Part shown: piece after piece, positions 24,204 through 33,669 of the stretch
How positions within the stretch are numbered: position 1 is the stretch's first letter
How the letters are laid out: each line of letters starts with the position of its first letter
NCBI GenBank assembly: GCA_030550025.1
Contig: JAUQQC010000018.1
Span: 1-40,955, forward strand
Source: Acidobacteriota bacterium
GTDB taxonomy: Bacteria > Acidobacteriota > Blastocatellia > HR10
Direction of reading: 5' to 3'
Length of the DNA stretch: 40,955 nucleotides
Position numbers and translations under genes: made by a program
Notes under the pieces: generated by a model
Told to the model about the DNA's origin: nothing
Database searches by the model: none
Seen by the model: the letters and a program-made list of their open reading frames with translations, nothing else

Positions 24204-26864
24204 TCAAAGAGGCGTGCGATCAACGATGGCGACGACCATTTCGAGCGCTTCGGATAAACGATCTGGATGGCGTCCTCCGGCCTCGGCCAACTCGGGGCGT
24301 CCGCCGCCGCGTCCACCAATGATCGGTGCCAACTCACGCACGATCTTGTTGGCGTCGAGCGCAGGCACCAGATCGCGAGAGACGCGGACCACAAGCATCG
24401 CCTTTCCATCGCGCTCCTGACCGAGGACGACGACGCCGGAAGCGAGCTTCTGAAGCAACCGATCGGCGAGTTCGCGCAACCCGGATGGGTCGAGCCCCTC
24501 GACGCGTTTGGTCAGGACCTTCACCCCATTCACGTCGCGCACGTCGTCCAAGGCATCGGTGACGGCCTGAGCGGCCAATCGGAGGCGCAGGGCTTCGACC
24601 TCTCGCTCCAGGCGCTTGAGTTCGGCTTGTAAGCGTTCGACATGTGCCGGCAATTCGGCCGGCGTCGTACGCAGCATCTCGGCCAGTTCCGCGAGCCGCG
24701 CTTCATCCTCCTGGAAGCGTTCGAGCGCGGCGCGCCCGCAGACGGCTTCGATCCGCCGAACTCCCGCTCCAATGGATTCCTCCTTCACGATCTTGAAGAG
24801 CCCGATGTCGCCCGTTCGCGCGACGTGCGTCCCTCCGCAGAGTTCTTTGGAGAAGCCGGGGATTTCGACGACGCGCACTCGGCTGCCGTACTTCTCGCCG
24901 AAGAAGGCGAGCGCTCCCGTCTGCAGAGCGCGTTCCAGCTCCATCTCGACCTTCGCGACCTCGACGTTGCGGAGGACCTGTTCGTTGACCAGGTCCTCGA
25001 TGGCTTTGATCTCTTCCGGCGTCAGCGGCGCGAAGTGCGTGAAATCGAAGCGCAAGCGGTCCGGGGCCACCAGGCTTCCTGCTTGCTTGACGTGCGGGCC
25101 GAGGACTTCGCGGAGGGCGGCGTGCAGCAGATGCGTCGCCGTATGATGGGGACGGATGCGTTCGCGCCGTTCGACATCAATGCGCACCCAGACGCGATCG
25201 CCGACGCGCAACTGGCCCGTCTCGATTCGCGCGACGTGTGCGTGCTTGACGATGGTCGCCGTCCCATCGGTGACGAACGTCTTGGAGACCGTATCCAAGA
25301 CTAGCGCGCGCGCGCCTTCGCTCTCCAGAACGCCCGTATCTCCGACTTGGCCGCCGGATTCGGCGTAAAAGGGCGTTTGATCGAGAACGACGTCCACGAT
25401 CTGGCCGGCTTCCGCTCGATCCATTGGCTGTCCGTCCCGGAAGAGGGCGAGCACGCGCGCTTCGCACTCAGTTTGCTCATAGCCGAGGAAGCGCGTCTCC
25501 ACCTCTTGCGTGGTGACGACGGCTTCCATCCCGGCGAGCTTCTCGTGCACGCTCCTTTTCCAAGCAGTGAGCGCACGCTGCCGCTGCTCTTGAAGCGCCG
25601 CTTGGAAGCCCTCCCAATCCACCGTGTACCCACGTTGGGCGGCGATGTATTCGATCAGGTCCTCGCGCAGCCCGTAGGTGTCGTAGAGCACAAAGGCGTC
25701 CTCTCCCGCGATCCGGCGGCCCGACGTGCGCTCCAGGATCTCATCGAATTTTCGCAGACCGGCCGAGAGCGTGGACAGGAAGAGTTGCTCTTCGCGTCGC
25801 ACGACGCGCTCGATCGTCGCGCGCGCATCGAGCAGTTCGGGATAGGCGGGAGCCATCACCTCGACCACCGCCTCAGTCACGCGGTGGAAGAAAGGCGACG
25901 CGAGTCCGAGCTTCCGTCCATGCCAGAGCGCGCGTCGCATGATCTTGCGCAAAACGTAAGCCCGCTGTTCATTGCCCGGAAAGACGCCGTCGGCCACCAG
26001 AAACGCTGTCGCTCGAGCATGATCGGCGATGACGCGCATGGACATCCCCTCGTCGCTCTCGCTCACATACGGATGACCGGCCAGCTCGGCGATGCGTTCC
26101 AGCAGTGGACGGATCAAATCCGTCTCGTAGTTCGACTTCACGCCCTGCAGGACGGCCGCCATGCGCTCCAGGCCCATGCCGGTGTCCACGGAAGGTTTCG
26201 GTAAAGGCGTGAGCGTCCCGTTCTCATCCCGATTGAATTGCATGAAGACGAGGTTCCAAATCTCGATGATGTGATCTCCCGGGCCGTTCACATATTCGGC
26301 GCGATTGAATGCCGGATCATCCCCGATGAAGACGTGGACCTCGCTACACGGTCCGCAGGGGCCGGTTTCGCCCATCGCCCAAAAATTCTCCTCGGCGCCG
26401 AAGCGCAAGATGCGATCGGGTGCCGCGCCCATCTTGCGCCAGAGCGTCGCCGCCTCTTCGTCCTCCTCGTAGACGGTGAACCACAGACGTTCCAGGGGGA
26501 GCTGCCACTCATTCACCAGCAGGTCCCACGCGAACCAGATCGCTTCCTCCTTGAAGTAGTCGCCGAAGCTGAAGTTCCCCAGCATCTCGAAGAACGTGTG
26601 ATGGCGAGCCGTCTTCCCCACTTGTTCGAGATCGTTGTGCTTGCCGCCAGCGCGAACGCATTTTTGCGCCGATGCCGCTCGTGTGTACTCGCGCTCTTCC
26701 AGGCCGAGGAAGACGTTCTTGAATTGGTTCATCCCGGCGTTGGCGAACAACAGGGTCGGGTCCTGCGGCAAGACGAGCGGGGAGCTTTTCACGATCCGGT
26801 GCCCGTGCCGCTCGAAGTATTCGAGAAAGGCACGACGAATCTCATGCCCGCTGGCTTTCCACAT
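24204..26864 (-). CDS. alaS: Alanyl-tRNA synthetase
   Basis: The protein has 886 residues, full length for the class II enzyme that charges tRNA-Ala. The N-terminus EIRRAFLEYFERHGH and the motif LPQDPTLLFANAGMNQFKN are typical. Motif 2 is KCVRAGGKHNDLEQVG. The editing domain carries HHTATHLLHAALREV (HxxxH) and later ELCGGTHVARTGDIG (the zinc-binding Cys and His), so both editing zinc sites look intact. A coiled-coil (about 705-765) joins to the C-Ala domain, which ends in GGRGGGRPELAEAGG. It is preceded by a promoter and a leader hairpin (listed separately) and followed at 21 bp by the phosphatase-like gene. Confidence 0.98.
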   Translation of the reverse strand: MWKASGHEIRRAFLEYFERHGHRIVKSSPLVLPQDPTLLFANAGMNQFKNVFLGLEEREYTRAASAQKCVRAGGKHNDLEQVGKTARHHTFFEMLGNFSFGDYFKEEAIWFAWDLLVNEWQLPLERLWFTVYEEDEEAATLWRKMGAAPDRILRFGAEENFWAMGETGPCGPCSEVHVFIGDDPAFNRAEYVNGPGDHIIEIWNLVFMQFNRDENGTLTPLPKPSVDTGMGLERMAAVLQGVKSNYETDLIRPLLERIAELAGHPYVSESDEGMSMRVIADHARATAFLVADGVFPGNEQRAYVLRKIMRRALWHGRKLGLASPFFHRVTEAVVEVMAPAYPELLDARATIERVVRREEQLFLSTLSAGLRKFDEILERTSGRRIAGEDAFVLYDTYGLREDLIEYIAAQRGYTVDWEGFQAALQEQRQRALTAWKRSVHEKLAGMEAVVTTQEVETRFLGYEQTECEARVLALFRDGQPMDRAEAGQIVDVVLDQTPFYAESGGQVGDTGVLESEGARALVLDTVSKTFVTDGTATIVKHAHVARIETGQLRVGDRVWVRIDVERRERIRPHHTATHLLHAALREVLGPHVKQAGSLVAPDRLRFDFTHFAPLTPEEIKAIEDLVNEQVLRNVEVAKVEMELERALQTGALAFFGEKYGSRVRVVEIPGFSKELCGGTHVARTGDIGLFKIVKEESIGAGVRRIEAVCGRAALERFQEDEARLAELAEMLRTTPAELPAHVERLQAELKRLEREVEALRLRLAAQAVTDALDDVRDVNGVKVLTKRVEGLDPSGLRELADRLLQKLASGVVVLGQERDGKAMLVVRVSRDLVPALDANKIVRELAPIIGGRGGGRPELAEAGGRHPDRLSEALEMVVAIVDRTPL

Positions 26865-26882
26865 CGTCCTTCTCCCTCGCGC

Positions 26883-26914
26883 GGGGACTCTCCGTGGGCC
26901 TTCGGCAAGTCCCC
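26883..26914 (-). other. Hairpin in the alaS mRNA leader
   Basis: GGGGACT and AGTCCCC (plus-strand arms 26883-26889 and 26908-26914) form a perfect 7-bp stem with an 18-nt loop. It lies within the first nucleotides of the predicted alaS transcript and ends about 18 nt before the start codon. It could protect the mRNA or have a regulatory role; no T-box motifs were seen. Confidence 0.45.
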
Positions 26915-26924
26915 GAACCTACAA

Positions 26925-26953
26925 AGAATAGCCCAAAATCCATCCGCCGACAA
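26925..26953 (-). promoter_or_regulatory. Candidate sigma-70 promoter for alaS
   Basis: On the minus strand TTGTCG (26953-26948) and TATTCT (26930-26925) are separated by 17 bp. The expected start near 26918 gives a leader of about 54 nt. Confidence 0.6.
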
Positions 26954-27098
26954 CCGGCGTGGGTTGGCGCCATGAGATGGGCGTCCAAACGTCTTCGGGA
27001 GCACTTCTTCTGCGCCGAAGGCTCTTGTGCCGGAAGGTGTAACCGACCAAATGGAGCGGGCGTCTTTTGAGAGCGAGCATACGCGGAGAGGAGGCGCT

Positions 27099-28739
27099 AT
27101 GGAGATTTCGCGGCGGAAGTTTTTGCGCTACTGCGGCGTGACGACGGTCACGCTGACTACGGTGAGGGATTGGCCGCTCAGCGCGGTGGCCGAGGTCTCG
27201 GCGCGAACGCTCCTTGTGACGGATTGGAAGGAGTTGGCCGACGTCGCCTTGGGGACGGCGCGACAGTTGGGCGCCGACTATGCCGATATTCGCATTATTC
27301 GCTCACGTCGGGAGACAGTCGCCGTCGGTCCGGGAGGCGGCGGTGGGTTCGGCGCGTTCTTCGCCGAAGAAGAAACGGGGCGCGATCGGCGCCCAACGCG
27401 CGTCACCCGCTCGGAGAGCCTTGGCTTCGGCGTGCGCGTCCTCTACAACGGGACGTGGGGATTTTCGGCCAGCCCCATGATCACCCCCGATGAGATCCGG
27501 CGCATCGCGGCTGAGGCGGTCGCTATCGCACGCGCCAATGCGGCGATCAACACGGCGCGCGTGCGCTTGGCTCCGGTGAAGGCGTACCGCGAGACCTGGC
27601 GGACGCCAATCGTGAAGAATCCCTTCGATGTGAGCTTGGATGAGAAGATCGGTCTGCTGGTCAGGGTGGACGAAATCGGGCGAAAGGTCAAAGGCGTCGC
27701 GCGCGTCGCCGCCTCGCTCGCCTTCGTGCACGAGCACAAACGCTTCGCTTCGACCGAGGGCTCCTACATCGAGCAGCACATCTACCACACGCTCCCCAAT
27801 CTCACGGTCACGGCCTTGCGACGTGATGCGGGCGCGCGTCCGGACGTCGCCACGCGTAATGCCTTCATCCCCCCGCAGAGCATCGGGTATGAATACGTCG
27901 AGCAGTTGAAGTGGGAGGAGATCGTCGAACAGATCGCCCATGAAGCCGTCGAGATGCTCTCGGCCAAGGAGGTGCAGCCCGGACGCTACACGTTGCTCAT
28001 CGCGCCCTCGAATCTCTATCTCACGATCCATGAGACGATCGGACATTCGACGGAATTGGATCGCGTCCTCGGCTATGAGGCGAATTTCGCCGGGACGAGC
28101 TTCCTCACGCTGGACAAGCTCGGGAAGTATCGCGTTGGATCGAAGATCGTCAATTTCGTCGCCGATCGCACGACGCCCGGCGGATTGGCGACCGTCGGCT
28201 ATGACGATGATGGCGTGCCGGCGCAGCGGTGGCACTTGATCCGAGAGGGCATCCTCGTCGGCTATCAGACGACGCGCGAGCTGGCGCACGTCGTTCGGGA
28301 GAACTTCTCGCGCGGCTGCAGCTATGCCGATAGTTGGAGCTCCATGCCGATCCCGCGCATGCCCAACGTCTGGCTTGAGCCCGGAAAAGATCGGCTCAGT
28401 CCTGACGATCTCATCGCCGATACTAAAGCGGGCATCCTCATCGAGGGACGCGGCAGCTACTCGATTGATCAGCAACGGCTCAACTTCCAATTCGGCGGCA
28501 ACGCCTTCTGGGAGATTAAAAACGGCAAGAAGGTCGGCATGCTCCGCAACGTCGTCTATCAATCCTATACGCCCGAATTCTGGAATTCCTGTGACGCCAT
28601 CTGCAGTCAGGAGTATTGGGTCAATCAAGGCACGCCCGGAGATGGCAAGGGCGAGCCGCAACAGACCAATAGCGTCAGCCATGGCTGCGCCATGGCGCGC
28701 TTCCGTAACATCACCGTCTTCAATTCAGGAGGGGTGTGA
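27099..28739 (+). CDS. TldD-like metalloprotease with Tat signal
   Basis: The protein has 546 residues from the ATG at 27099, chosen for GGAGAGGAGG just upstream and because the protein then begins with a twin-arginine signal (MEISRRKFLRYCGVTTVTL). The TldD/PmbA fold follows: N-terminal domain with GADYADIRII, then HETIGHSTELDRVLGYEANFAGTSF containing the HExxxH zinc motif (H311, H315). Near the C-terminus, NSCDAICSQEYW is followed by GDGKGEPQQ. In E. coli TldD the third zinc ligand is a Cys at the CGKEGQ position; here that position appears to be Asp (D515). TldD/TldE heterodimers cleave modified or unfolded peptides. An exported location would be unusual. The TldE-like gene follows 3 bp later. 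Confidence 0.9.
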   Translation: MEISRRKFLRYCGVTTVTLTTVRDWPLSAVAEVSARTLLVTDWKELADVALGTARQLGADYADIRIIRSRRETVAVGPGGGGGFGAFFAEEETGRDRRPTRVTRSESLGFGVRVLYNGTWGFSASPMITPDEIRRIAAEAVAIARANAAINTARVRLAPVKAYRETWRTPIVKNPFDVSLDEKIGLLVRVDEIGRKVKGVARVAASLAFVHEHKRFASTEGSYIEQHIYHTLPNLTVTALRRDAGARPDVATRNAFIPPQSIGYEYVEQLKWEEIVEQIAHEAVEMLSAKEVQPGRYTLLIAPSNLYLTIHETIGHSTELDRVLGYEANFAGTSFLTLDKLGKYRVGSKIVNFVADRTTPGGLATVGYDDDGVPAQRWHLIREGILVGYQTTRELAHVVRENFSRGCSYADSWSSMPIPRMPNVWLEPGKDRLSPDDLIADTKAGILIEGRGSYSIDQQRLNFQFGGNAFWEIKNGKKVGMLRNVVYQSYTPEFWNSCDAICSQEYWVNQGTPGDGKGEPQQTNSVSHGCAMARFRNITVFNSGGV

Positions 28740-28742
28740 CCG

Positions 28743-30260
28743 ATGCGAGGAAGAGCACGAACGCGACGCGCTGTCATCGGCCTCGAGGGATTTCTGTGGC
28801 AGGAGCATACACGGCCCTCCGGAGCGAGGCCTGCGCGAGGGATTTCGGATTTTCTGCTCGATCGCGAGCAGGTCCGACGTTTGACGGAGATGGTCCTCTC
28901 GCTCTCGCCGTCGAAGGAGACGGTCGTCCTCGTTCGTCGGACTTATGCCACGCATTTGCGGGCGGCCTTCAATGCCATCACGACGAGCGGGTCCACCTAT
29001 ACGACGACGGTGACCGTCGGGCTCGTGCTGGGGAATCGGCTCGGTGTGGCGACGAGCGAGGACGTGAGCGAGGCGGCCTTGCGCACGGTGGTGAAGGAGG
29101 CGGAAGAGAACGCGCGCTCGGAGTGGTTTGGGATACCGCTTTCTGAGGAGCGCGATCCCTTGCCCGGGCCGCAGGAGTATCTCCCGATCTCGGCTTTCTT
29201 CGAGAGCACGGCACAGGCGACGCCCGAAGCGCGAGCGGAGCGCATGCGGCGCGTGCTGGCGGTCGCTCAAGCGAGGAATCTCGTCGCCGCGGCCTTTATG
29301 ACGACGAGCGCAGGAGTGGTGGCCGTCGCCAATAGTGCGGGCCTGTTCGCCTATCATGCTTCGACCGACGCGCAGATCTCCATGACTTTTCGGACCAAAG
29401 ATGGAAGCGGCTCCGGTTGGGCAGCCACCAGCGCGCGCAACTTCGAGGAGCTAGACGTCGAGGAGGCCGCCCGGATCGCTGCCGAGAAGGCGATCCGTTC
29501 GGTGAATCCCCGCGAGTTACCCCCCGGCGATTACACGGTCATCTTGGAGCCGGACGCATTTGCTGACATGGGGCCGAACGTGACTGCCCTCTTGACGGGG
29601 CGACGCGGCGGCGGAGGTGGAGTCTTCGGGCCGGATCTCTCGCTGCTGCCGGCCGAGCGCGTCGAGGTGGGAAAGCCCATCACCAACCCCCTCTATACGC
29701 TGCGGAGCGATCCCACGCATCCGAAACTGCTCGGCATGCCGTTCTCTCTCGTGGGCGGAGGATTCGGTGGCGGCTTCGGCGGCGGTGGACTCGGCGCGGG
29801 AGCAGCACTGCTTCAGGCCGGTCGTCCCACGCGAAAGATCACGTGGATCGAGAAGGGCGTCGTTCGGAACCTCATCCTCTCTCCGGCACAAGCACGACGC
29901 GAGAATCGGGAACCGACTCCAGCGCCGACGAGTCTCATCATCGAGGGCGGAGAGGGGACCTTGGAAGACCTCATCCGGAAGACCGATCGCGCGCTCTTGG
30001 TCACGCGCTTTTGGTACATCCGCGCGCTCAATCCCGTCCTGGGGACGAGCACGGGCCTGACGCGCGATGGTCTGTTTCTGGTCGAAAACGGCGAGATCAA
30101 ATATCCGGTCAAGAACTTCCGTTTCAACGAGAGCTGGCGCACGGTCGTCGAGAACACGGAGGCGATGACGGCCCCCTATAAGCGCGTTCGCGATGCCTTG
30201 TATCCGGCCGTGCGCACGCGCGCCTTCACCTTCAGCAGCGGCTCTGATGCCATCGAGTAG
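28743..30260 (+). CDS. TldE/PmbA-like protease partner
   Basis: The protein has 505 residues. The TldE/PmbA family is recognised from the domain layout and the C-terminal segment ALNPVLGTSTGLTRDGLFLV followed by GEIKYPVKNFRFNES. As expected for the non-catalytic partner, there is no HExxxH motif. Two glycine-rich stretches are inserted in the middle: GRRGGGGGVFG near residue 285 and GGGFGGGFGGGGLGAG near residue 340. Unlike its TldD-like neighbour it shows no clear Tat or Sec signal, although the N-terminus is Arg-rich (MRGRARTRRAVIG). It could therefore stay cytoplasmic or be carried out with its partner. AGGAGGGG precedes the start. Confidence 0.85.
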   Translation: MRGRARTRRAVIGLEGFLWQEHTRPSGARPARGISDFLLDREQVRRLTEMVLSLSPSKETVVLVRRTYATHLRAAFNAITTSGSTYTTTVTVGLVLGNRLGVATSEDVSEAALRTVVKEAEENARSEWFGIPLSEERDPLPGPQEYLPISAFFESTAQATPEARAERMRRVLAVAQARNLVAAAFMTTSAGVVAVANSAGLFAYHASTDAQISMTFRTKDGSGSGWAATSARNFEELDVEEAARIAAEKAIRSVNPRELPPGDYTVILEPDAFADMGPNVTALLTGRRGGGGGVFGPDLSLLPAERVEVGKPITNPLYTLRSDPTHPKLLGMPFSLVGGGFGGGFGGGGLGAGAALLQAGRPTRKITWIEKGVVRNLILSPAQARRENREPTPAPTSLIIEGGEGTLEDLIRKTDRALLVTRFWYIRALNPVLGTSTGLTRDGLFLVENGEIKYPVKNFRFNESWRTVVENTEAMTAPYKRVRDALYPAVRTRAFTFSSGSDAIE

Positions 30261-30317
30261 TGCGTGAAACTCGGACCGAAAAGAGGCGTGAATCAAATCG
30301 CGTGGGGAGGAAGGATT

Positions 30318-33278
30318 ATGCGGGATGCGCGGAGTAAATCGAATCCGAAGCCCGTCCGCAGGGCATGGTGCCGGTGGATAGGCGCGCTCCTCTTGATCGG
30401 CTCGGTGAGCTTTCTAGGGCTCGCTCAAGGGGTGCGCTCCGCTCCCTTGGAACTGCGGGGGATCGTCGTGGATCCAAGTGGGGCGATCATCCTCGGCGCT
30501 GAAGTCGTACTCCGAGACGCTCAAGGGCAGGAGCAGCGGTATGTCACGGATGCCAGCGGAGAATTCCGCTTCGGCCCCTTGATGCCGGGGACCTACAGCC
30601 TGCGGGTCACCGCCGAAGGGTTCGCGCCGTACGAAGAACCGGCTCTCATTTTGGAGCCTGGTCCTGCCGCAACGACGCGCGTCAGGCGCGAGGAGACGAT
30701 CCTGCCCCATCCACTCACGATCACCTTGGAGATTTTGATCACCGAGCGCATGGAGGTGACCGAGGAGACGCGCGTCTCGATCGAGCCGGATGCGAACCTC
30801 TCGGCGGTCGTAATCCGTGGGGAGGACCTGGAGGCTTTACCGGACGATCCGGAGGAACTGCTGAGCACGTTGCGTCAGATGGCCGGGCCCTCGGTTGGGG
30901 CGGGCGATGTACAGGTCTTCGTGGATGGGTTTCGGGAAAGGGGACGCATCCCGCCGCGCAGCGCGATCCGCGAGATTCGCATCAACAATAATCCTTTCTC
31001 CGCCGAATTCCGCGAGCCCGGGCGCGGGCGCATCGAGATCCTCACGCGGCCGGGCACGGAGCTGTTCCGCGTGAACGGGTTCTTCGATTTCAATGACGAA
31101 GCCTTGAATGCGCGCAATGCCTTCGCGCCCGTGCGTGCTCCCTTGCAGGTTCGGCGCTACGGCGGCTTCCTGAGCGGCCCCATCCTCCGCAACCGCTCAT
31201 CCTTCTTCGCCGAGTTGCAGCGGCGCGAGATGGATGAGAACGAGACGGTGCGGGCGACGATCCTGGATCCGGCGACGCTTCTCCCTGTGCCTTTCGCCGC
31301 CGTCGTGGAGACGCCGCAGCGCGGCACGGATTTCTCGCTCCGCAGCGAGTGGCAGCTTTGGAAAAATCACACGTTCAGCGCTGGGTATCGCTTCTTCGAC
31401 AGCACGAGCCAAAATCAGGGCGTCGGCGGCTTCAACCTCCCGGAACGGGCCTCGACGAGCGAGAGCCAGCAGCAGACGCTGCGCTTCTCGCTCACCTCGC
31501 TCATTCAGCGGCGCATGACCAACGAGTTGCGGTTGCAACTGAACCGCCGCGAGTCCGGGAGCCAGGCGCTCTCGGAGAAGCCAGCTCTCGTCGTCCTGGA
31601 TGCCTTCAGTGGGGGAGGGAATCAAGGGGCCCTCTTCAGCCGTCGGACCAGCGACGAGCTGGAGTTCTCGAATACGTTCTCTCTACCTTGGCGGCGCCAT
31701 CTCGTGAAGATGGGCGTGCGCGTCGAAGGCGATCGCTTGTACGATGTGAACCGCTCGAATTTCGGCGGTACGTTTACCTTCTCCAGCTTGGAGCAGTATC
31801 GCGACGTATTACTCGGAGTTCCGGGCGCGCGACCGACGCAGTTCACCATCAATCGAGGCGATCCCTCGGCAGCGCTCACGCTCTGGGAGTTCGCTTGGTT
31901 CGTCCAAGATGACTGGCGCGTGCGTCCGAATTTGACGCTCTCGGTTGGGCTTCGGCATGAGTTTCAGACGCACCTGCGCGATCGGCTTAACTTCGCGCCG
32001 CGATTCGGCTTCGCCTGGTCGCCGCGCAACGATCAGCGGATGGTCATTCGCGGAGGTGCCGGGATCTTCTATGATGCGCTCGAGGCTAATCTCGTGCTCA
32101 ACACGATTCGGTTCGACGGTCGGCGCCAGCAGCAGATCATCATCCGCTTCCCGGGCTTCCCCGATCCGTTCTCCGAGGGGGAGGTGACCATCCGCCCGAC
32201 GAGCTTGCGCGTGTTGGCGCCGGATTTGGCGGCCCCCTACACGCTCCAGAGCACGATCGAAGTGGAGCGGCAGCTTCCCCGGGGGATCTTCTTGAACGTC
32301 GGATATTCGCGCGTTCGCGGGGTGCATCTGTTTCGCTCGCGCAACATCAATGCGCCCCTGCCCGGCATGACGCTGCCACCGGATCCGACGCGCGGCCCGA
32401 TCTTCCAGATCGAATCCACGGCTTATTCGCTGCGCCATGAGCTGCGGGTGGGATTCCGTCGGCAGTTCAGCCGGACGTTCACGCTCTTCGGTAACTACGT
32501 GCTCTCGTCCACGAAGAACGATTCCGATGGCGCACTCTCCACACCGGTCAATCAATACGATGCCCGCAGCGAGTGGGGGCGCGCCAGCTTCGATTCCCGG
32601 CATTGGTTCTTCGCCGGGGGGATGATTCTGCTGCCTTGGGGGATCCGCGTGGCGCCGCTAGTGAGCATCCGGTCGAGCCGACCTTTCAACATCACGACCG
32701 GGCAGGACAATAATCTCGATACGATCATCAACGATCGCCCCTCGTTCGCCGATCCTGCGATGCCAGGCGCCATCCGAACGCCCTTCGGAACGTTCAATCC
32801 GAATCCGCGTCCCGGGGAGCCGATCATCCCGCGCAATTTCGGCACCGGTCCGAGCTACCGGAACGTGGATGTGACCTTCAGCCGCACGTTCGGATTCGGC
32901 CAGCCGCGCACGCGCAGTGAGTGGCCACAGCTTGGTCGGCAAGAGGGAGGCCTCCAGCAAGGTCCACGTGGAGGTGGTGGCGGAATGGGCCGTCCGGGTG
33001 GAGGGATGGGTGGACTCAGAGGAGGAATGGGAGGACCGGGAGGAAGAGGAATCGGCGGACCTGGCGGAGAAATGGGCGGACCAGGCGGTGGTGGGTTCCC
33101 GGGATTTGGCCGGAGCGAATATCGGTACAACTTCACCCTCGTCGTCCGCGCGGCAAATCTGTTGAATAACGTGAACTTCACGAACTACAGCGGCGTGCTC
33201 ACATCGCCCTTCTTCGGGCGCGCGAATTCGGCCCTGCCCGCCCGTCGCATCGAACTTCAACTGCGATTCAATTTTTGA
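30318..33278 (+). CDS. TonB-dependent receptor, Oar-like, with carboxypeptidase-regulatory domain
   Basis: The protein has 986 residues from the ATG at 30318, preferred over the upstream GTG at 30264 because GGGGAGGAAGGA precedes it. A signal peptide (WIGALLLIGSVSFLGLAQG) leads to a carboxypeptidase-regulatory-like Ig domain (LELRGIVVDPSGAIILGAEV, then DASGEFRFGPLMPGTYSLRV). A plug-like region (about 140-280) and a large outer-membrane barrel follow. The final residues IELQLRFNF are the aromatic barrel terminus. A strongly glycine-rich insert lies at about residues 872-933, just before the last strands. Such receptors import or sense large ligands with TonB energy. The ligand is unknown. It follows the TldE-like gene at 57 bp. 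Confidence 0.93.
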   Translation: MRDARSKSNPKPVRRAWCRWIGALLLIGSVSFLGLAQGVRSAPLELRGIVVDPSGAIILGAEVVLRDAQGQEQRYVTDASGEFRFGPLMPGTYSLRVTAEGFAPYEEPALILEPGPAATTRVRREETILPHPLTITLEILITERMEVTEETRVSIEPDANLSAVVIRGEDLEALPDDPEELLSTLRQMAGPSVGAGDVQVFVDGFRERGRIPPRSAIREIRINNNPFSAEFREPGRGRIEILTRPGTELFRVNGFFDFNDEALNARNAFAPVRAPLQVRRYGGFLSGPILRNRSSFFAELQRREMDENETVRATILDPATLLPVPFAAVVETPQRGTDFSLRSEWQLWKNHTFSAGYRFFDSTSQNQGVGGFNLPERASTSESQQQTLRFSLTSLIQRRMTNELRLQLNRRESGSQALSEKPALVVLDAFSGGGNQGALFSRRTSDELEFSNTFSLPWRRHLVKMGVRVEGDRLYDVNRSNFGGTFTFSSLEQYRDVLLGVPGARPTQFTINRGDPSAALTLWEFAWFVQDDWRVRPNLTLSVGLRHEFQTHLRDRLNFAPRFGFAWSPRNDQRMVIRGGAGIFYDALEANLVLNTIRFDGRRQQQIIIRFPGFPDPFSEGEVTIRPTSLRVLAPDLAAPYTLQSTIEVERQLPRGIFLNVGYSRVRGVHLFRSRNINAPLPGMTLPPDPTRGPIFQIESTAYSLRHELRVGFRRQFSRTFTLFGNYVLSSTKNDSDGALSTPVNQYDARSEWGRASFDSRHWFFAGGMILLPWGIRVAPLVSIRSSRPFNITTGQDNNLDTIINDRPSFADPAMPGAIRTPFGTFNPNPRPGEPIIPRNFGTGPSYRNVDVTFSRTFGFGQPRTRSEWPQLGRQEGGLQQGPRGGGGGMGRPGGGMGGLRGGMGGPGGRGIGGPGGEMGGPGGGGFPGFGRSEYRYNFTLVVRAANLLNNVNFTNYSGVLTSPFFGRANSALPARRIELQLRFNF

Positions 33279-33327
33279 CCTCAGCGCGTGGCACCAAGAG
33301 CGCGACGCCGACGTTCGCCGTCTAGGT

Positions 33328-33348
33328 GAGCGGATCGCCCATCCGCTC
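33328..33348 (+). terminator. Perfect hairpin downstream of the TonB receptor gene
   Basis: GAGCGGAT (33328-33335) and ATCCGCTC (33341-33348) form an 8-bp stem with a 5-nt loop, 50 bp after the receptor stop. No T run follows, so it may stabilise the mRNA end or act as a weak terminator. Confidence 0.35.
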
Positions 33349-33560
33349 GGAGTCCCAACCACGCCGATCGTTCGGTGCGTTTTGGTAAACGGTCGCGTTG
33401 GCGTGGGATGTCGTTCCCCTCTGAGCGTAAAGAAGAACGCGCCACGGGTCGAAAACCCTCATGGACCTAGGTGCTTTCGCATTCCGAGAGTCGCAGGCGA
33501 GGAGACGCGATGCTTTCTCGCGCGAAGATGCATGAGCGGCTTTCGGACAACGCGAAGGAG

Positions 33561-33589
33561 TTGACGGAAGTCGTCGTCTTGGTTAAGCT
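33561..33589 (+). promoter_or_regulatory. Candidate promoter for the secreted protein gene at 33670
   Basis: TTGACG (33561-33566), a 17-bp spacer and TAAGCT (33584-33589) are visible. A start near 33596 gives a leader of about 74 nt with CGGAGGGGG before the ATG. Confidence 0.45.
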
Positions 33590-33669
33590 GACGCGTCGCG
33601 CGGGCGAGGGAACGAAAGCTCAGCGCGCGTGCCGTCTCAGGCGGCAGATTTGTTTCTCCGGAGGGGGAT

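Larger units (their letters stand above)
33279..33669. other. 391-bp intergenic region
   Basis: It contains a perfect hairpin and a candidate promoter (listed separately). Small open frames at 33382-33564 and 33471-33755 lack convincing ribosome binding sites and similarity, so I do not call a gene. Confidence 0.5.

Noticed and set aside
27303-28682. A 459-codon minus-strand open frame
   Set aside because: It is antisense to the TldD-like gene, with no ribosome binding site or family signature.
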